Positions 23,759-34,763 of a DNA stretch of 64,000 nucleotides are shown in pieces (position 1 is the stretch's first letter; each line of letters starts with the position of its first letter). The notes under the pieces were generated by a model. It was not told the DNA's origin, made no database searches, and saw only the letters and a list, made by a program, of their open reading frames with translations. Origin of the DNA: Cryptomeria japonica (lineage: Eukaryota > Streptophyta > Pinopsida > Cupressales > Cupressaceae); the NCBI RefSeq assembly GCF_030272615.1, contig NC_081407.1:103151897-103215896 (forward strand). Reading direction: 5' to 3'. The position numbers and the translations under genes were made by a program.

Positions 23759-24904
23759 ATGATGAAGAGGGAAGGTCCAAAATTTAACAAGGAAAATTTT
23801 GGTATATGGAAAGATAGGATGAAGATATTCATCAGAAGCATGGGTGCTCAACACTGGAGTTATGTTGAGAATGTCTATGTTGTCCCTACCGGTACTCTCA
23901 CTGATGACCAAAAGAGAGAGATACAAGAAAATGGGCAAGTCATGGAAGCCCTTATTAGTAGTCTATCTGACATTGAGTTTATTGATGTTCGAGACAAGGT
24001 AAATCCCAAAGAGGTATGGGATGCTCTTGAAAATATCTATGGTGGTGATGAACATGTAAAAAAGGCTAAGGAAGAAAACCTGAGAGGGAAGTTTGAAGAT
24101 ATGCAGATGGTTGAAGGTGAGACCATTCAACAGTATGGAATAAGAATCAAAATAGTTGTTGGAGAAATCGAGAGTGCAAGTGGTAAAATAGAAGATTCCA
24201 CTGTGGTAAGCAAAGTCCTGAGATCCCTATTGTCAGTCTATGCAATAAGGGTTGCTGTTATTCAGGAGCTGAGATCAATAGACAAGACTAAGGTATCCTT
24301 GGACTCCATCATAGCCAAGTTGATAGCCTATGAGCTAAATAGTTTTGATGGCAGTGTTCAAAAGACTGAATTAGCTTTTAAAGCCTCTGCTATACCATCC
24401 AGAAAAGGAAAAGAAGCTAACACTAGTGGTGAACCTAGACAGAGCAAAGAAATGGATGATGAGGAGATTTTGATGGCATTTGAAGCTCTCCTTGCCAGGA
24501 AGCTTCCTAAAGGAACTGGTAAATACAAAGGTAAGCTACCTTTGAAATGCTTTTCTTGTAACCAGATAGGACATATTGCTATAAACTGTCCTAATGGCGA
24601 TAACAAGGACAAACCAGAAAGGTTCAGGAAATTCAAAGGAGAAAACCGAAGAAACTGTTTTGTGGCAGTTGATGAAGGTGTCAAAGATGAAGAATCAGAG
24701 GATGAAGAAAATGAAGATATTGTGTTTGTTGTTGTCAAAGAAGATGTGTCAGACAAGAAGGCTCTTGTCTCCTGGTTTGATAACTCCAATGAGTGGATCA
24801 TTGACAGTGGTTGTTCTCACCATATGACTAGTGACTGGAGCAAGTTTCTATCCTTAGAGGAGTATGATGGAGGTGTGGTTCGCTTTGGCAATGATGCACC
24901 ATGA
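23759..24904 (+). CDS. gag: Copia-1 gag and protease
   Basis: A 381-residue frame starting 57 bases after the primer-binding site. Residues 1-230 form the copia gag domain (FGIWKDRMKIFIRSMGAQ, later KEVWDALENIY and GRFEDM-like KFEDMQMVEGETIQQY). A CCHC knuckle lies near residues 264-277 (CFSCNQIGHIAINC). After a basic/acidic linker the aspartic protease begins (WIIDSGCSHHMTSDW, active Asp near residue 347). A TGA at 24902 ends the frame inside the protease region. The reading frame continues unchanged at 24905, so this stop is the only break here. The first Met (23759) is followed at once by a second; either may be used. Confidence 0.88.
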   Translation: MMKREGPKFNKENFGIWKDRMKIFIRSMGAQHWSYVENVYVVPTGTLTDDQKREIQENGQVMEALISSLSDIEFIDVRDKVNPKEVWDALENIYGGDEHVKKAKEENLRGKFEDMQMVEGETIQQYGIRIKIVVGEIESASGKIEDSTVVSKVLRSLLSVYAIRVAVIQELRSIDKTKVSLDSIIAKLIAYELNSFDGSVQKTELAFKASAIPSRKGKEANTSGEPRQSKEMDDEEILMAFEALLARKLPKGTGKYKGKLPLKCFSCNQIGHIAINCPNGDNKDKPERFRKFKGENRRNCFVAVDEGVKDEESEDEENEDIVFVVVKEDVSDKKALVSWFDNSNEWIIDSGCSHHMTSDWSKFLSLEEYDGGVVRFGNDAP

Positions 24905-27025
24905 ATGGTCAAAGGAAGAGGGTCCATCTCTTTGAATGGAAAGAGTAGTGCTGACAATGTGTATTGGGTTGATGGTCTCAGACACAACCTTCTGAGTGTT
25001 GCACAGCTGAATGATAGTGGCCTCACTCTAGAATTCAAGAATGGAGTTTGCATAATCAAAGGAAAAGATGGTGAATTGGTGGCCACCGACATGCAGACCA
25101 CAGGTAACCTATTTCATCTAAATGCAAATATAAGTACATGCCTTATGGCTAAGTTTGATGATAGCTGGATATGGCATAGGAGACTCTACCATGTAAACTT
25201 TGATAACATTGTGAAGGCTAGTAAGATCAAGGTAGTTAGAGGGTTTCCGGTGCTAAGCAAACTGGATAATACCTTGTGTAGAGAGTGTCAATTGGAGAAA
25301 ATGTCTTCCTCAACCTTTAAAGGTAAATCTTTCAGTGCTGACAACTTGCTTGATCTTGTGCATACTGATTTGTGTGGTCCTATGAAAACTAGAAGTGTGC
25401 AAGGTGATAGGTACTTCATGATTCTCACTAATGACTGCTCAAGAATGATGTGGGTCACATTCTTGAAAGACAAGTCTGAAGCCTTTGTGAAATTCAAAGC
25501 TTTTAGAGCATTAGTGGAGAAGGAAAGCGGTAGAAAGATCAAGTGTCTCAGAACTGATCAAGGAGGGGAATTCACTTCCGGTGAATTCAACAAGTATTGT
25601 GAAGAATTTGGCATCAAGAGGCAACTATCTGCCCCTTGGACTCTACAGCAGAATGGCCTAGCAGAGAGGAATAACCGGACTATGGTTGAAGTAGCAAGAA
25701 CCATGTTGATTCAAGGAAAGGTAGCTCACACCTTTTGGAGAGAAGCGGTGATCACTGCAGTCTACACAATGAACCGGGTACTCATCAAGAAAGGTAAGGA
25801 TAAAACTCCTTATGAGTATTGGACCGGTAAGACACCTGTGGTTAGCTACTTTAGGGTATTTGGTAGCAAATGTTACATCAAGAGGAGTGAACATCAAGGC
25901 AAATTTGAAGCTAAATGCGATGAGGGAATATTCCTAGGATATTCCACCAAGAGTAAAGCTCTCAAGTGTTACAACAATAGGACTCAGAGAATTATGGAAA
26001 GTATCAATGTAAGAGTTGATGAATCCTCTGAGAAAACTGAGGAAACTAGCAGTGAGCAAGCTGTAAATGAACTGGTTGCAACCTTTTGGGAACCAGTTGT
26101 CAGTCAACCAAGTACCAGTAATAGTGTTCCTAAACCGATGAATGCTAATACTGATGAAGATGAGGATGAAGAGGAAAAGCAAGAAGAACCAGTCAAGACC
26201 ATTCCTCGGTATGTCAAGTTGAATCATGATCCTAAGCAGATCATAGGAGATAAGGATGCAAGAATCCTTACAAGAAGAAAGATAAGAGAAAACTCATGTA
26301 TGATCTCTGAATTTGAGCCTAAATCATTTAAAGAGGCTCATAAAGATGAAGACTGGATCAAGGCAATGGAAGAGGAACTTGACCAAATAGAGAAAAATGG
26401 TACATGGTCCTTGGTACCCAGACCAGAGCATAAAAATGTCATTGGCACCAAATGGGTGTTCAGAAACAAGCTGAATGAGGATGGCATAGTGATTAGCAAT
26501 AAAGCCAAATTGGTGTGCAAAGGATATGCTCAAGAAGAAGGAGAAGACTATGGAGAAACCTTTGCTCCTATAGCCAGATTGGGAGGATTTTGTATGCTTC
26601 TTGCATATACAGCTTTTAAAGGCTTCAAAGTATATCAAATGGATGTAAAATTTTCATTCCTAAATGGTGTACTTGAAGAGGAGGTGTATATTGGGCAACC
26701 AGATGGGTTTGCCCTATCTGAAGGCAGTGGCATGGTATGTAGGCTACATAAAGCCTTATATGGTCTAAAGCAAGCACCTAGGGCATGGTATGAGCGCCTA
26801 CATTCCCATCTTGTGAAGATTGGATTTGAGAGAACAAGTGAAGATAGCAATATCTATTTGAAGTCTGAAGGAGATCAAATCTTGATCTATGAGGTTTTTG
26901 TTGATGACATTATCTTTGGTGGAGATGACAAGATGAGTCATGAGTTTGTTGATGAGATGAAGAAAGAGTTTGAGATGTCACTCATAGGGGAGATTAAGTT
27001 CTTCATTGGAATACAGATCCAATAG
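24905..27025 (+). CDS. pol: Copia-1 integrase and reverse transcriptase
   Basis: A 706-residue frame, in phase with the preceding one. Order: pre-integrase zinc region ([13 protein letters not shown], then LCRECQLEK); integrase core with Asp in HTDLCGPM, Asp in LRTDQGGEF and Glu in QNGLAERNN; a variable acidic linker ([12 protein letters not shown]); reverse transcriptase ([53 protein letters not shown] and the catalytic FVDDIIFGG). All key acidic residues look kept. The frame ends at a TAG at 27023 just after KFFIGIQIQ. In copia, integrase lies before RT, as here. Confidence 0.9.
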   Translation: MVKGRGSISLNGKSSADNVYWVDGLRHNLLSVAQLNDSGLTLEFKNGVCIIKGKDGELVATDMQTTGNLFHLNANISTCLMAKFDDSWIWHRRLYHVNFDNIVKASKIKVVRGFPVLSKLDNTLCRECQLEKMSSSTFKGKSFSADNLLDLVHTDLCGPMKTRSVQGDRYFMILTNDCSRMMWVTFLKDKSEAFVKFKAFRALVEKESGRKIKCLRTDQGGEFTSGEFNKYCEEFGIKRQLSAPWTLQQNGLAERNNRTMVEVARTMLIQGKVAHTFWREAVITAVYTMNRVLIKKGKDKTPYEYWTGKTPVVSYFRVFGSKCYIKRSEHQGKFEAKCDEGIFLGYSTKSKALKCYNNRTQRIMESINVRVDESSEKTEETSSEQAVNELVATFWEPVVSQPSTSNSVPKPMNANTDEDEDEEEKQEEPVKTIPRYVKLNHDPKQIIGDKDARILTRRKIRENSCMISEFEPKSFKEAHKDEDWIKAMEEELDQIEKNGTWSLVPRPEHKNVIGTKWVFRNKLNEDGIVISNKAKLVCKGYAQEEGEDYGETFAPIARLGGFCMLLAYTAFKGFKVYQMDVKFSFLNGVLEEEVYIGQPDGFALSEGSGMVCRLHKALYGLKQAPRAWYERLHSHLVKIGFERTSEDSNIYLKSEGDQILIYEVFVDDIIFGGDDKMSHEFVDEMKKEFEMSLIGEIKFFIGIQIQ

Positions 27026-27838
27026 ATGAAAGATGGAATCTTTATCACTCAGTCCAAATATGTCAAAGAGGTGTTGAAGACCTTTGGCATGGAAGATAGC
27101 AAACCGGTTGGTACACCGATGGTGACCGGTTGCAAATTGTCAAAAGAGGATGATTCCGCACTGGTTGATGAGAAGGAATACCGATCAATGATTGGTAAGT
27201 TGCATTATGTAGTGCATAGCAGATCAGATATTGCACATGTAGTTGGCATTACTACAAGGTTCCAGAAAAGTCCAAGAGAATCCCACTTGGTTGCCGTCAA
27301 GCTGATTCTTAGGTATCTGAAGGGAACAGTTGACTATGCATTGTGGTACCCATACAACAATGATTTCATTCTGAAAGTATTCACAGATGCTAATTGGGTA
27401 GGTAATGTGGATAAATGGAAAAGCACAACCGATGGTGCATTCTTTCTCGGTGGTAGACTGGTCTCATGGATGCGTAAAAAGAAGAGTTGTATCTCTCAGT
27501 CTACAGTGGAAGCAGAGTATGTTGCATCTTTCATGAACTGCACTCAGACAATCTGGATGAAGCATGTTTTAAATGGCTTCAAAATCCCTATATCTGAACC
27601 GGTAAGTATATTCTGTGATAACACAAGTGCTATCAATATTTCAAAGAATCTGGTTTTACATTCTAGAACCAAGCATTTTGAGCTTAAGTATCATTTCTTG
27701 AGGGAAAAGGTTCAGAATAAAGAGATTGCACTGGAACATGTTTCCAGTAAGGAGCAGTTAGCAGACATATTCACCAAGCCTCTCCCAAAGACTACATTTG
27801 TGCATTTAAGAGGTGAATTGGGGGTACTGCCCCTTTAG
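27026..27838 (+). CDS. pol: Copia-1 end of RT and RNase H
   Basis: Continues in phase after the TAG at 27023. It has the RT end (GIFITQSKYVKEVLKTFGME, GTPM), the connection (MIGKLHYVVHSRSDIAHVV) and RNase H with VFTDANWVG (Asp), STVEAEYVA (Glu), IFCDNTSAI (Asp), RTKHFELKYHF and the terminal ADIFTKPLP. The natural stop is TAG at 27836. No additional ORF lies between this end and the 3' LTR, unlike E4. Confidence 0.9.
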   Translation: MKDGIFITQSKYVKEVLKTFGMEDSKPVGTPMVTGCKLSKEDDSALVDEKEYRSMIGKLHYVVHSRSDIAHVVGITTRFQKSPRESHLVAVKLILRYLKGTVDYALWYPYNNDFILKVFTDANWVGNVDKWKSTTDGAFFLGGRLVSWMRKKKSCISQSTVEAEYVASFMNCTQTIWMKHVLNGFKIPISEPVSIFCDNTSAINISKNLVLHSRTKHFELKYHFLREKVQNKEIALEHVSSKEQLADIFTKPLPKTTFVHLRGELGVLPL

Positions 27839-28089
27839 GAGGTGAACTAAAAGTATTTGTTCCACATCAGCCAGGTATTGCATAGTCAAATTTTTGTTGA
27901 TTGCTGTGTTGAAGGATGCTACTCCTCAGGGGGAGCAGCATAATGGAATAGGGATGCTTGTGCCTCCACTTTGGCATTGTTGTCAAAGGGGGAGGAGTGA
28001 AGCGGAAAAGATATCTGTAGAAAAAGGGGGAGAAGATGAGAAGCGGAGAGATATCTTTGTATATTGCCATCAATGCCAAAGGGGGAGAT
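27839..28089 (+). promoter_or_regulatory. Copia-1 multiple polypurine tracts
   Basis: Purine tracts at about 27927-27935 (AGGGGGAGC), 27985-27997 (AAAGGGGGAGGAG), 28019-28035 (AAAAAGGGGGAGAAG) and 28078-28089 (AAAGGGGGAGAT), the last directly before the LTR. Repeated tracts of this kind are described for Sireviruses. The last one lies in the loop of a perfect 8-bp inverted repeat (28072-28079 with 28092-28099). Confidence 0.75.
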
Positions 28090-29676
28090 TGTTGGCATTA
28101 TGTGAACCGGTATGAGGACATAAAGATATTGTATGTTGTCATTGATGTCAATATGTGATATGATGTGAACCGGCATATGTGATATGTGAGAAGAGAGAAC
28201 CGGCATATGTGTGAACTGGTATATATGCCAAAGTGAAGCGGTATATTTGTTCAAGGTGAATCGACATGTCAAGGTGAACCGGCATGTAGTTATGGGAACC
28301 GACACATGGAAGCATTGTATGACTACCAGTTGGTAGCTAGTTTCCACTTCAAGATTTCTGGTTGGAGTACCTCAAGCCTGTGTGACTCAATCGGTGATCT
28401 TTGTGTGATGAGTTAGCAGTATAATGAAGAATGGATCATGTTGCCATGTAAGCCCTGTGTGCATGAAGGATCTTGCATGAAGAAGACTATCCCTATCCAC
28501 CTTGGGAATGTACAAAGTTTGTCAAATGGTGATAACGCATGATGGGTTATCAACCACCATGAAATTGGTGGATAATGGATGATGGAGAATGTCTTGAGAT
28601 CAATTCAAGATTGTTGCATTTAATGCAGTATGATTCAACGATCAGGATTGAATCGTTTGAATTTCTTAACCTAACAGGTTTAGGGTTTAGGGTTTTTTCT
28701 ACTGACCTATCTGTTTCCTATAAGGTCGATGTTGTGTTTCTTTCTAAAGTTGTTGGCAAAATTTGTATATGTGTATCCAAGGGAAGTGATACGTGATTCT
28801 TGCCAAACCAAAGGAGAGAAGAGATACCTGCAAAGTGAATGTGTAGAAGGTGAAGAGGAGCCAAAATGGATCTACATTAGCATTGAGTGCTGTTACCAGA
28901 TCATTGTAATTCCTGTTGATCTTTAACCACTTCAACAGTTGTGAAATGCCTTAACAGGGTAGCCTTAATCGGCTTGATACAAATCCTTTAACAGGGTAAC
29001 TCGAAGTTATTGAGTTCTGGGAAGCTATAGAGCTCTGGAGATCCTTTAGCTATTGAGTTCTTGAAATCCTCTAACAAGGTAACCCTAACCGGGTTTAACC
29101 CTTAATCGGGTATTATAGCCATCCCTTAATCGGGTGATCCCTAATAGGATCGGTTCCTAGCAAAACCTATTGTAATGTCTTTAACCAGACAATGCTCCTA
29201 ATAGAGAGAACTTATAAAGAGTTCAAAAAGAAGCTTGTGGTTATTCATATCCATTGTGGTTTTTCCCAGTTGGGTTTCCACATGAAAAATATGTGTGTTA
29301 TGTGTGATGCTTTTATCTTGTGATGCTTTGTTATTACCTATTAAGCATATGATGGTTCTGTGTTTTATGCCTGTCTATAAAACATATTGAACTAACTATT
29401 GTGAAGATCTGATGATAGTTTACCTGTTCATGCATGAGGGTGTAATGGTACTATAGTATTGAGCTAAGAGGAAAGCTAAGTGAGTAACCGGCTTATGATT
29501 GTTTTAGTTGTTCTAAGTCTTACCGGTTGCACTTTGTTTCAACCAGTGTCACTGTTTGCCAGTCATTTGGAGTATTTTCTGTCAAACCAGTTTTGGACTG
29601 TATTTTTTCTATACTGATTCACCCCCCCCCCCTCTTAGTACCGGTTTGGTACTATTCATTCATCATTGAGTTATCA
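28090..29676 (+). repeat. Copia-1 3' LTR
   Basis: TGTTGGCATTATGTGAACCG to GAGTTATCA, 1587 bp, direct repeat of 22128-23687. It keeps more CCGG sites than the 5' copy. An ORF track frame starting at 29527 runs across the LTR end into E1 integrase; only the part after 29676 is coding. Confidence 0.92.
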
Positions 29677-30150
29677 TGGGCATACCGAACTAGCATCCGC
29701 ACTCCAACAGGGGTAACTCCATATTGTTTGGTCTATGGATCAAAAGCCATATTACCTATAGAAGTAGAGATACCTTCTCTACGAATATCCTTGCAAGGTC
29801 TTATACCAGAAGAAGACCAAAGAGTCTCTTGACTCCAAGACCTAGAACTGATTCAGGAACATTGCCAAAATGCAACAGATCATTTGAAAGTATATCAACA
29901 AAGAATGGCAAGAAGATATAACCATAGAGTCAAGCCATGCATTTTTCAGATTGGAGATATAGTTCTAAGGGAGAATCCAAGAAATCAGCAAGATTGAGAA
30001 AAGAAGGGAAAATTTGAACCAAATTGGCTAGGACCTTTTGTCATAGTAGCAACATATGGATCATGAGCATACAAGTTATCTACCCCTGAAGGTGATTGGT
30101 TTGATGAACCTATCAATTATATCCATCTCAAGAAATTATATGCTTGAGAT
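29677..30150 (+). pseudogene. pol: E1 integrase, part 2 (C-terminal, GPF module)
   Basis: Resumes the integrase interrupted at 22127, in the same frame: AYRTSIRTPTGVTPYCLVYG, then a helix-rich segment. The C-terminal module is WLGPFVIVATYG (GPF/Y) and ends in INYIHLKKLYA before TGA. In-frame stops lie near 29830, 29996 and 30065. The GPF/Y module is typical of Ty3/gypsy integrases and is thought to take part in multimerisation and DNA binding. Confidence 0.85.
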
Positions 30151-32158
30151 ATAAAGTCCTAAAAAAACAACAAAAAGCATATTAAGTCCTGAAAAAATCA
30201 ACAAAAAGCATATAAAGTCTTTAAAAAATTAAAATATGGAAAAAATGCAATAAATTTAGAAGTAAGTTCCTCCATCTATGAGATCACTTTGTGCACCTAT
30301 CTACTCCATCCTATCACATCTATTGCTTCAATCTATCTTACCTTATCCATTCCATCTTCCATCTTTTGCATCCATTGCTCTGAACCATTTAGCAAGAAAT
30401 ATGCAGCTTACCAACAGTTAACAATCTTTGACATACTTGTCATAGTCACTGTCCGAGATTTTATCAAAATCAATCATATCTGTATTTGTATCCCGCCATG
30501 GTTTGGATCTTTATCAATTCATACATCTATAATAAATTTTTGTTTCCGCTGGGGGCAAAATCCAAATTCCTTTTGCTAAGGTGATCTCTTGAATCTTTGA
30601 AAAATCCAAAACATTAAAAAATTTTAGAAAAACCAAAAACACCTAGGGTTTTGAAACAAATAATGAGCAACAAAGCAACGAAGATCAAGGCATTTCATCA
30701 ATGACTGAAATGTGAAACTCAGGAAATCAAGAATCGATCAACAAGTAATAAAGGATTATCAAAAGATCATTCATCAAGATGATTATATCAGTTAATGACC
30801 ATAAGAACATGTGAATGACATACAAGATTTAGTGTTTATATCTTGATTTTATTGCTAATAATGTACTCTATCTGACTCAATGATGTCCATGACTAGAGAA
30901 GCTATGATAGGGCATGATTATTTTCTTTGATTGTTGTCTGTGGTTTATCTCTTACTATGGTATGTACTTGTCTTAGGATATGATCGGCAAAAGATCAAGG
31001 AGGATGTTCCAAGTCATGCATGAAAGGGGATAATCCTTGTCTGTTCTGCAAGCAATACTTAGGTCAACTTGATCCATTATATCAAGTTGCTTGTATTAAC
31101 TTGCTATATCAAAATCCATGTAAGGAATACTCAGGTCATCTTGAATCATTATGTCAAGTTGCTTGTATTTTCTTACAACATTTTAAAGCTCAATCATGAA
31201 ATCAAGCATTGTTACAAGATAACATATGAAGAATGGCAGTATCATTTTTGGTTAGATCATTTCATTAGCTCATTATTCATCTGCATTATAATCATTCAAT
31301 GTCAGTTGCATTATAAGCATTTCATTTCATTCATAGATCAACGATCATGAATAAAGATTGAGTATACTTGGACAAACAAACAAAAACAATTTGCATCTAA
31401 TTGTAGGTGCATTCATTTTTAGAATCATTTTAATCATCATCCATTTCATTTAGTTGCATTTAAATCATTGCATTAATTTGCATTCAATTAAGTGCATTTC
31501 ATTCATCATGTAGTGTATCATCATTGTTATTTGCATTATCATTCCATTAGCGATCATTTAGTTGCATCTTTGCACTTTAGATTCATAATCATTATAAATA
31601 TTACATATAAAAATAAAAAACATTTCATGTAGATCATTTTCATTTACATCATCATAAATCAAAAGCAAATCAATCATTCATTTGCATTTTCATGTAGATC
31701 ATTTGCATTTACATGATCATAAATCAAAAGCAAATCAATCATTCATTTGCATTTTCATGTAGATCATTTGCATTTACATGATCATAAATCAAAAGCAAAT
31801 CAATCATTCATTTGCATTTCCATATAGATCATTTGCATTTGCATCATTTCATTTAATTTAGTAATCATTTTCATTTGCATCCAAGATCATCAAAATTGAA
31901 AATCAAAACAAAAAGATTTATCATTGCATCATATAGATCATAATCATAAGGCAAGGAAAGACAATCATCATCATATCATCATCCATCTAATCATTGCATC
32001 CATATAATCAAAAGCATAAAGCATCATCATCAAATAGAGTAACATAATAAAGTCCATCATCATATAGAATCCATGTCTGCATATAGATCATCATAAAACA
32101 ATAAAAGTCCAAGTATACAATGATATCAAATAAACAATACACATGCCTCCAAATCAAG
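30151..32158 (+). other. E1 3' non-coding region, part 1
   Basis: AT-rich, no supported plus-strand ORF. The part near 30430-30570 (GTCATAGTCACTGTCCGAGA, GGGGGCAAAATCC) is homologous to E2 near 35740-35880 and E3 near 45400-45530, so it is a shared 3' block of the Tat relatives. It also holds the 65-bp tandem repeat at 31621-31850. Confidence 0.6.
31621..31850 (+). repeat. 65-bp tandem repeat, about 3.5 copies
   Basis: The word CATGTAGATC recurs at 31626, 31691 and 31756, and as CATATAGATC at 31821, always 65 bases apart. The units (CATTTGCATTTACATGATC, then AAATCAAAAGCAAATC) are nearly identical. Part of the E1 3' region. Confidence 0.85.
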
Positions 32159-33146
32159 TCATGGCTGTCCTATACCACTACCACCTGACTTTGTCCATCT
32201 TTGTGGTTGTGGGCGAGAAGATCCTCTAGATGCCTGTCTCCCATGATCACCACTCCTCTGAGGAGGTCCCATGACCCCACCATTGCTAGTATCCATCAAC
32301 ATGGTGGTATGATAACTACCTATTCTCTGGCTCTCTGCAACTCCCTCCTCATATCATTGTCGCCAGTGGGAAGTCTCCTTCCTAGCCCGAACTAATGCTC
32401 TAACAGTGTCAGCTAAGAGAGTACCTGATCCAACCTATTGAATGTGATCAAGAAGGCTCTGAGTATCTTGTTGTCTCCTAATAGATTTATCCCTCTCAAC
32501 CATAAGAGTCTGCATCAATTTGTGCTCTAAGACTATCAATGGTCTCCTGCTCTAGCACATCATGCTATGGTGCATCCTGCTCTGTCATATCATGCTCGAG
32601 TGCATCCTTCTCTGGCAAATCCTGTTGTGGTGCATGAACCCCAATCCCCTCCTCACCACCACTTTGTCTAATTGTTGGAATCTCCATTCGAGTAGCTCTC
32701 ACAATCCATCATCTAATAAGGGAAACATGATCCTTTGTATCCTCATCATCTCCACCATGAGTTGCAATAACCCTAGGGTCTGGCTGAATCTAACCAAAAT
32801 CAATGCCTCTCTTGCAACCCCCATTCAGTCCAGTCACCCTGCCTCCTCCTGTCAATGGCAACCCTCTCGGTGATCTCATACTTGCCTTTCCATGCTCCCT
32901 CCCAATCCATCCAACATCCCTCCCACCCATAGGACGTGGTCTCCCAATCCTGGCAACCGATCCAAATGGTCCTCCCCGAACTCTCAATTGACCTCCCCTC
33001 CATCCAGGTCTCCTACCACCACAACATCCATCCCCACCCTCATCTCTACCTCCCCTAGCCTCTTGAGAAGCTCTGAGCTCTCGTCTTTGTCTACGTCTCA
33101 TCATACCTGGATCCCTAGCACCAGCATCATCATCTAATGGAATCAT
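32159..33146 (-). pseudogene. E1 antisense ORF (Tat aORF-like)
   Basis: On the minus strand an ATG at 33146 opens 118 codons (to 32790) rich in Arg and Gly (MMRRRQRRELRASQEARGGR, CCGGRRPGWRGGQLRVRGG). The same frame continues past the TAG through recognisable coding-like sequence (ATHGGDDEDTKDHV, EIPTIRQSGGEEGIGV, QETIDSLRAQID). After a frameshift it continues (LLDHIQ, RALVRARKETSHW, GGVMGPPQRSGDHGRQASRG) to a TGA at 32159-32161. The block is clearly less AT-rich than its surroundings. An antisense ORF downstream of pol is known in Tat elements; its role is unsettled. I cannot identify a domain. Three stops and one frameshift make it a remnant. Confidence 0.6.
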
Positions 33147-33572
33147 TGTTCACTTTAATATCTTCATCATTCATTCAACTATCATCTATCAAGTCTTATA
33201 AAGGATGTATCTTTCTTGAAACCACACGTTTTGGTCATGTATCATGTCTTATACATGATATATCTTTTCTGAAACTAGACATTTTGATCATCTTTGGGAT
33301 GTGTCCTTCCTAAAACAAGACTTGATCTCAATCCAATCAATCTTATCAATCTAATTCATGTGATCAATCTACAATCTATTCACTCATCTATCTTTCATAT
33401 AACATTCTTCTTCTATTGAGAGATCATCCATGCCTTTAATGCACAAATGATCTCTCAAGGGGGCATCATCATCAAATCAATATCTGGGGCACATAATCAG
33501 GACTTTTTATCTCCATCAGGCACACTATCAAGACTTGATTTAATCTTTGAAACAATGTTGTCTTGACATCAT
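33147..33572 (+). other. E1 3' non-coding region, part 2
   Basis: Contains two or three copies of the TCTTATA...CCTGAAAC hairpin-type word (from 33196) that is far more repeated in E2 and E3, and the block ATCATCCATGCCTTTAATGCAC, shared with E2 (37503) and E3 (46984). Confidence 0.6.
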
Positions 33573-33590
33573 TTCAAAGAGGGAAAAAAA
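33573..33590 (+). promoter_or_regulatory. E1 polypurine tract
   Basis: TTCAAAGAGGGAAAAAAA just before the 3' LTR. The same TTCAAAGAGGG word precedes the E3 3' LTR (59594), supporting its identity. Confidence 0.65.
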
Positions 33591-34763
33591 TTATACACAT
33601 AAAAATGGCTATGAGTGATTAAATAAATATTTTATATTTATTTAATAATTATTCTTCTATTAAATAGTTAATTTGAAAAGATTAATTTATTTAATTCATT
33701 TCATGTCTTTCTATTAATTAATATTTTATTAATTAATTCATCTATTCTATTCCTCTAAATAATTAAATATCTAATATTTAATTATTCCTCTAACCAAGTT
33801 AATTAAATATCTAATATTTAATTATCTTCTCCAATTAATTAAATCTCCAATATTTAATAGTTATTCTCCTATCCTATAGTCTCAAATATTAAATGATTTC
33901 TTAAATTATTTAATCTTTCTTTTCCAACTCACCCTCCATCTCCACTTCATCTTCCCTTTGCCAACTCATCAAGCATGTGGCTAAGGAAATTAATATTTCT
34001 TAAATATTAGTTCATCATTTATCTTCAACCACCAAATTTAATGAATATTGTGTACGTACACATATTTCATAACCATCTTCTATATTCTCTCCAACACCCC
34101 TACATCTTAGGAAGGACCTGAGTCCACTTGTCCTATCATGTCTAAATCTTCTCCAACCATCCTTAGATTCTTTCAGTCAGCAACCCAGTCAAGGTGAGAT
34201 GAGTGACACTTGTCTTCTCCTTTCTCCTTTCTCTCAACCTTCACCTTTGCTCATAGCCATCCAAATCTATAGATTTGATCATGACCGTTGATCTGAGATA
34301 CATCATCTCATCCTTTCAAGGTCTATAAAATCAAGAGCTTTAGTTGAGAGAGAGTTAGACTTCAAGAGACTTCAAGAGACTTCAAGTGCATTTTCAAGCA
34401 AATCATTTGGAAAACTTATGCATCTGTGAGTTTTAATCTTGAAGAAAAAATAGCAATTAGCATATGCTAATGTAGTATTTCATATCATAGCATCATTTAA
34501 CTACCAGTTATCAGTCCATTCTTCATATGTCATCTTGGAAGCTATTAGTGCATTGTCTGAGAGCACACCATCTGCAACCAGGAATAGTGGAGTTAGGACA
34601 TAATGAGACATAAACCATGAAGGTAATATTAGTATTTTTATTTCATATGTGTTTCATGCAGTTTCATTGGTTGATTTTGGATTTCCTATAGCATTTTCCT
34701 TGGTATTTTGTGAAACTAACTTGTTGCAGGTAGCATTCTGAGGATGAAATTCAAGTCGACACA
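33591..34763 (+). repeat. E1 3' LTR
   Basis: About 1.17 kb, starting at TTATACACATAAAAATGGC (a decayed form of the TGTAGACACCTAAAA start of Tat-A LTRs) and ending GTCGACACA. Its last 860 bases repeat 11963-12780. TATA box at 34324-34331. The exact start is inferred from the preceding purine tract. Confidence 0.75.

Larger units (their letters stand above)
22128..29676 (+). mobile_element. Copia-1: Sirevirus-like Ty1/copia element inserted in E1 integrase
   Basis: Complete 7.5-kb element: LTRs 22128-23687 and 28090-29676, initiator-Met primer-binding site, one gag-pol frame with two stops, several polypurine tracts, 3' LTR. The flanks are TGGGT (22123-22127) and TGGGC (29677-29681), a 5-bp duplication with one C-to-T change. 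E1 integrase coding resumes directly after it. Long LTRs rich in CCGG words and repeated AAAGGGGGAG tracts before the 3' LTR are features I associate with Sireviruses. It is among the least decayed elements in the window. Confidence 0.92.
11963..34763 (+). mobile_element. E1: Ty3/gypsy Tat-lineage LTR retrotransposon, split by a copia insertion
   Basis: Order seen: truncated 5' LTR, primer-binding site, 2.2-kb leader, gag, protease, linker ORFs, reverse transcriptase, gypsy RNase H, a second archaeal-type RNase H, integrase with a GPF module, a 3.4-kb 3' region with an antisense ORF, polypurine tract, 3' LTR. The double RNase H and the antisense ORF place it in the Tat group (Ogre, Retand and relatives). 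Bases 22128-29676 are a younger copia element inserted in the integrase gene. Several frameshifts and stops make it defective. E2-like sequence resumes directly after its 3' LTR. Confidence 0.85.

Noticed and set aside
24358-24801. 147-codon minus-strand frame
   Set aside because: Mirror of Copia-1 gag/protease codons; Ser/Leu-rich shadow without motifs. The same applies to the minus-strand frames at 25288, 26324 and 25934.
31621-31850. Evenly spaced repeats resembling a CRISPR array
   Set aside because: Units are contiguous and near-identical without unique spacers, in a plant retroelement; a simple tandem repeat.
32562-33137. Plus-strand frames rich in Pro/Ser
   Set aside because: Shadow of the Arg/Gly-rich antisense ORF at 32159-33146.
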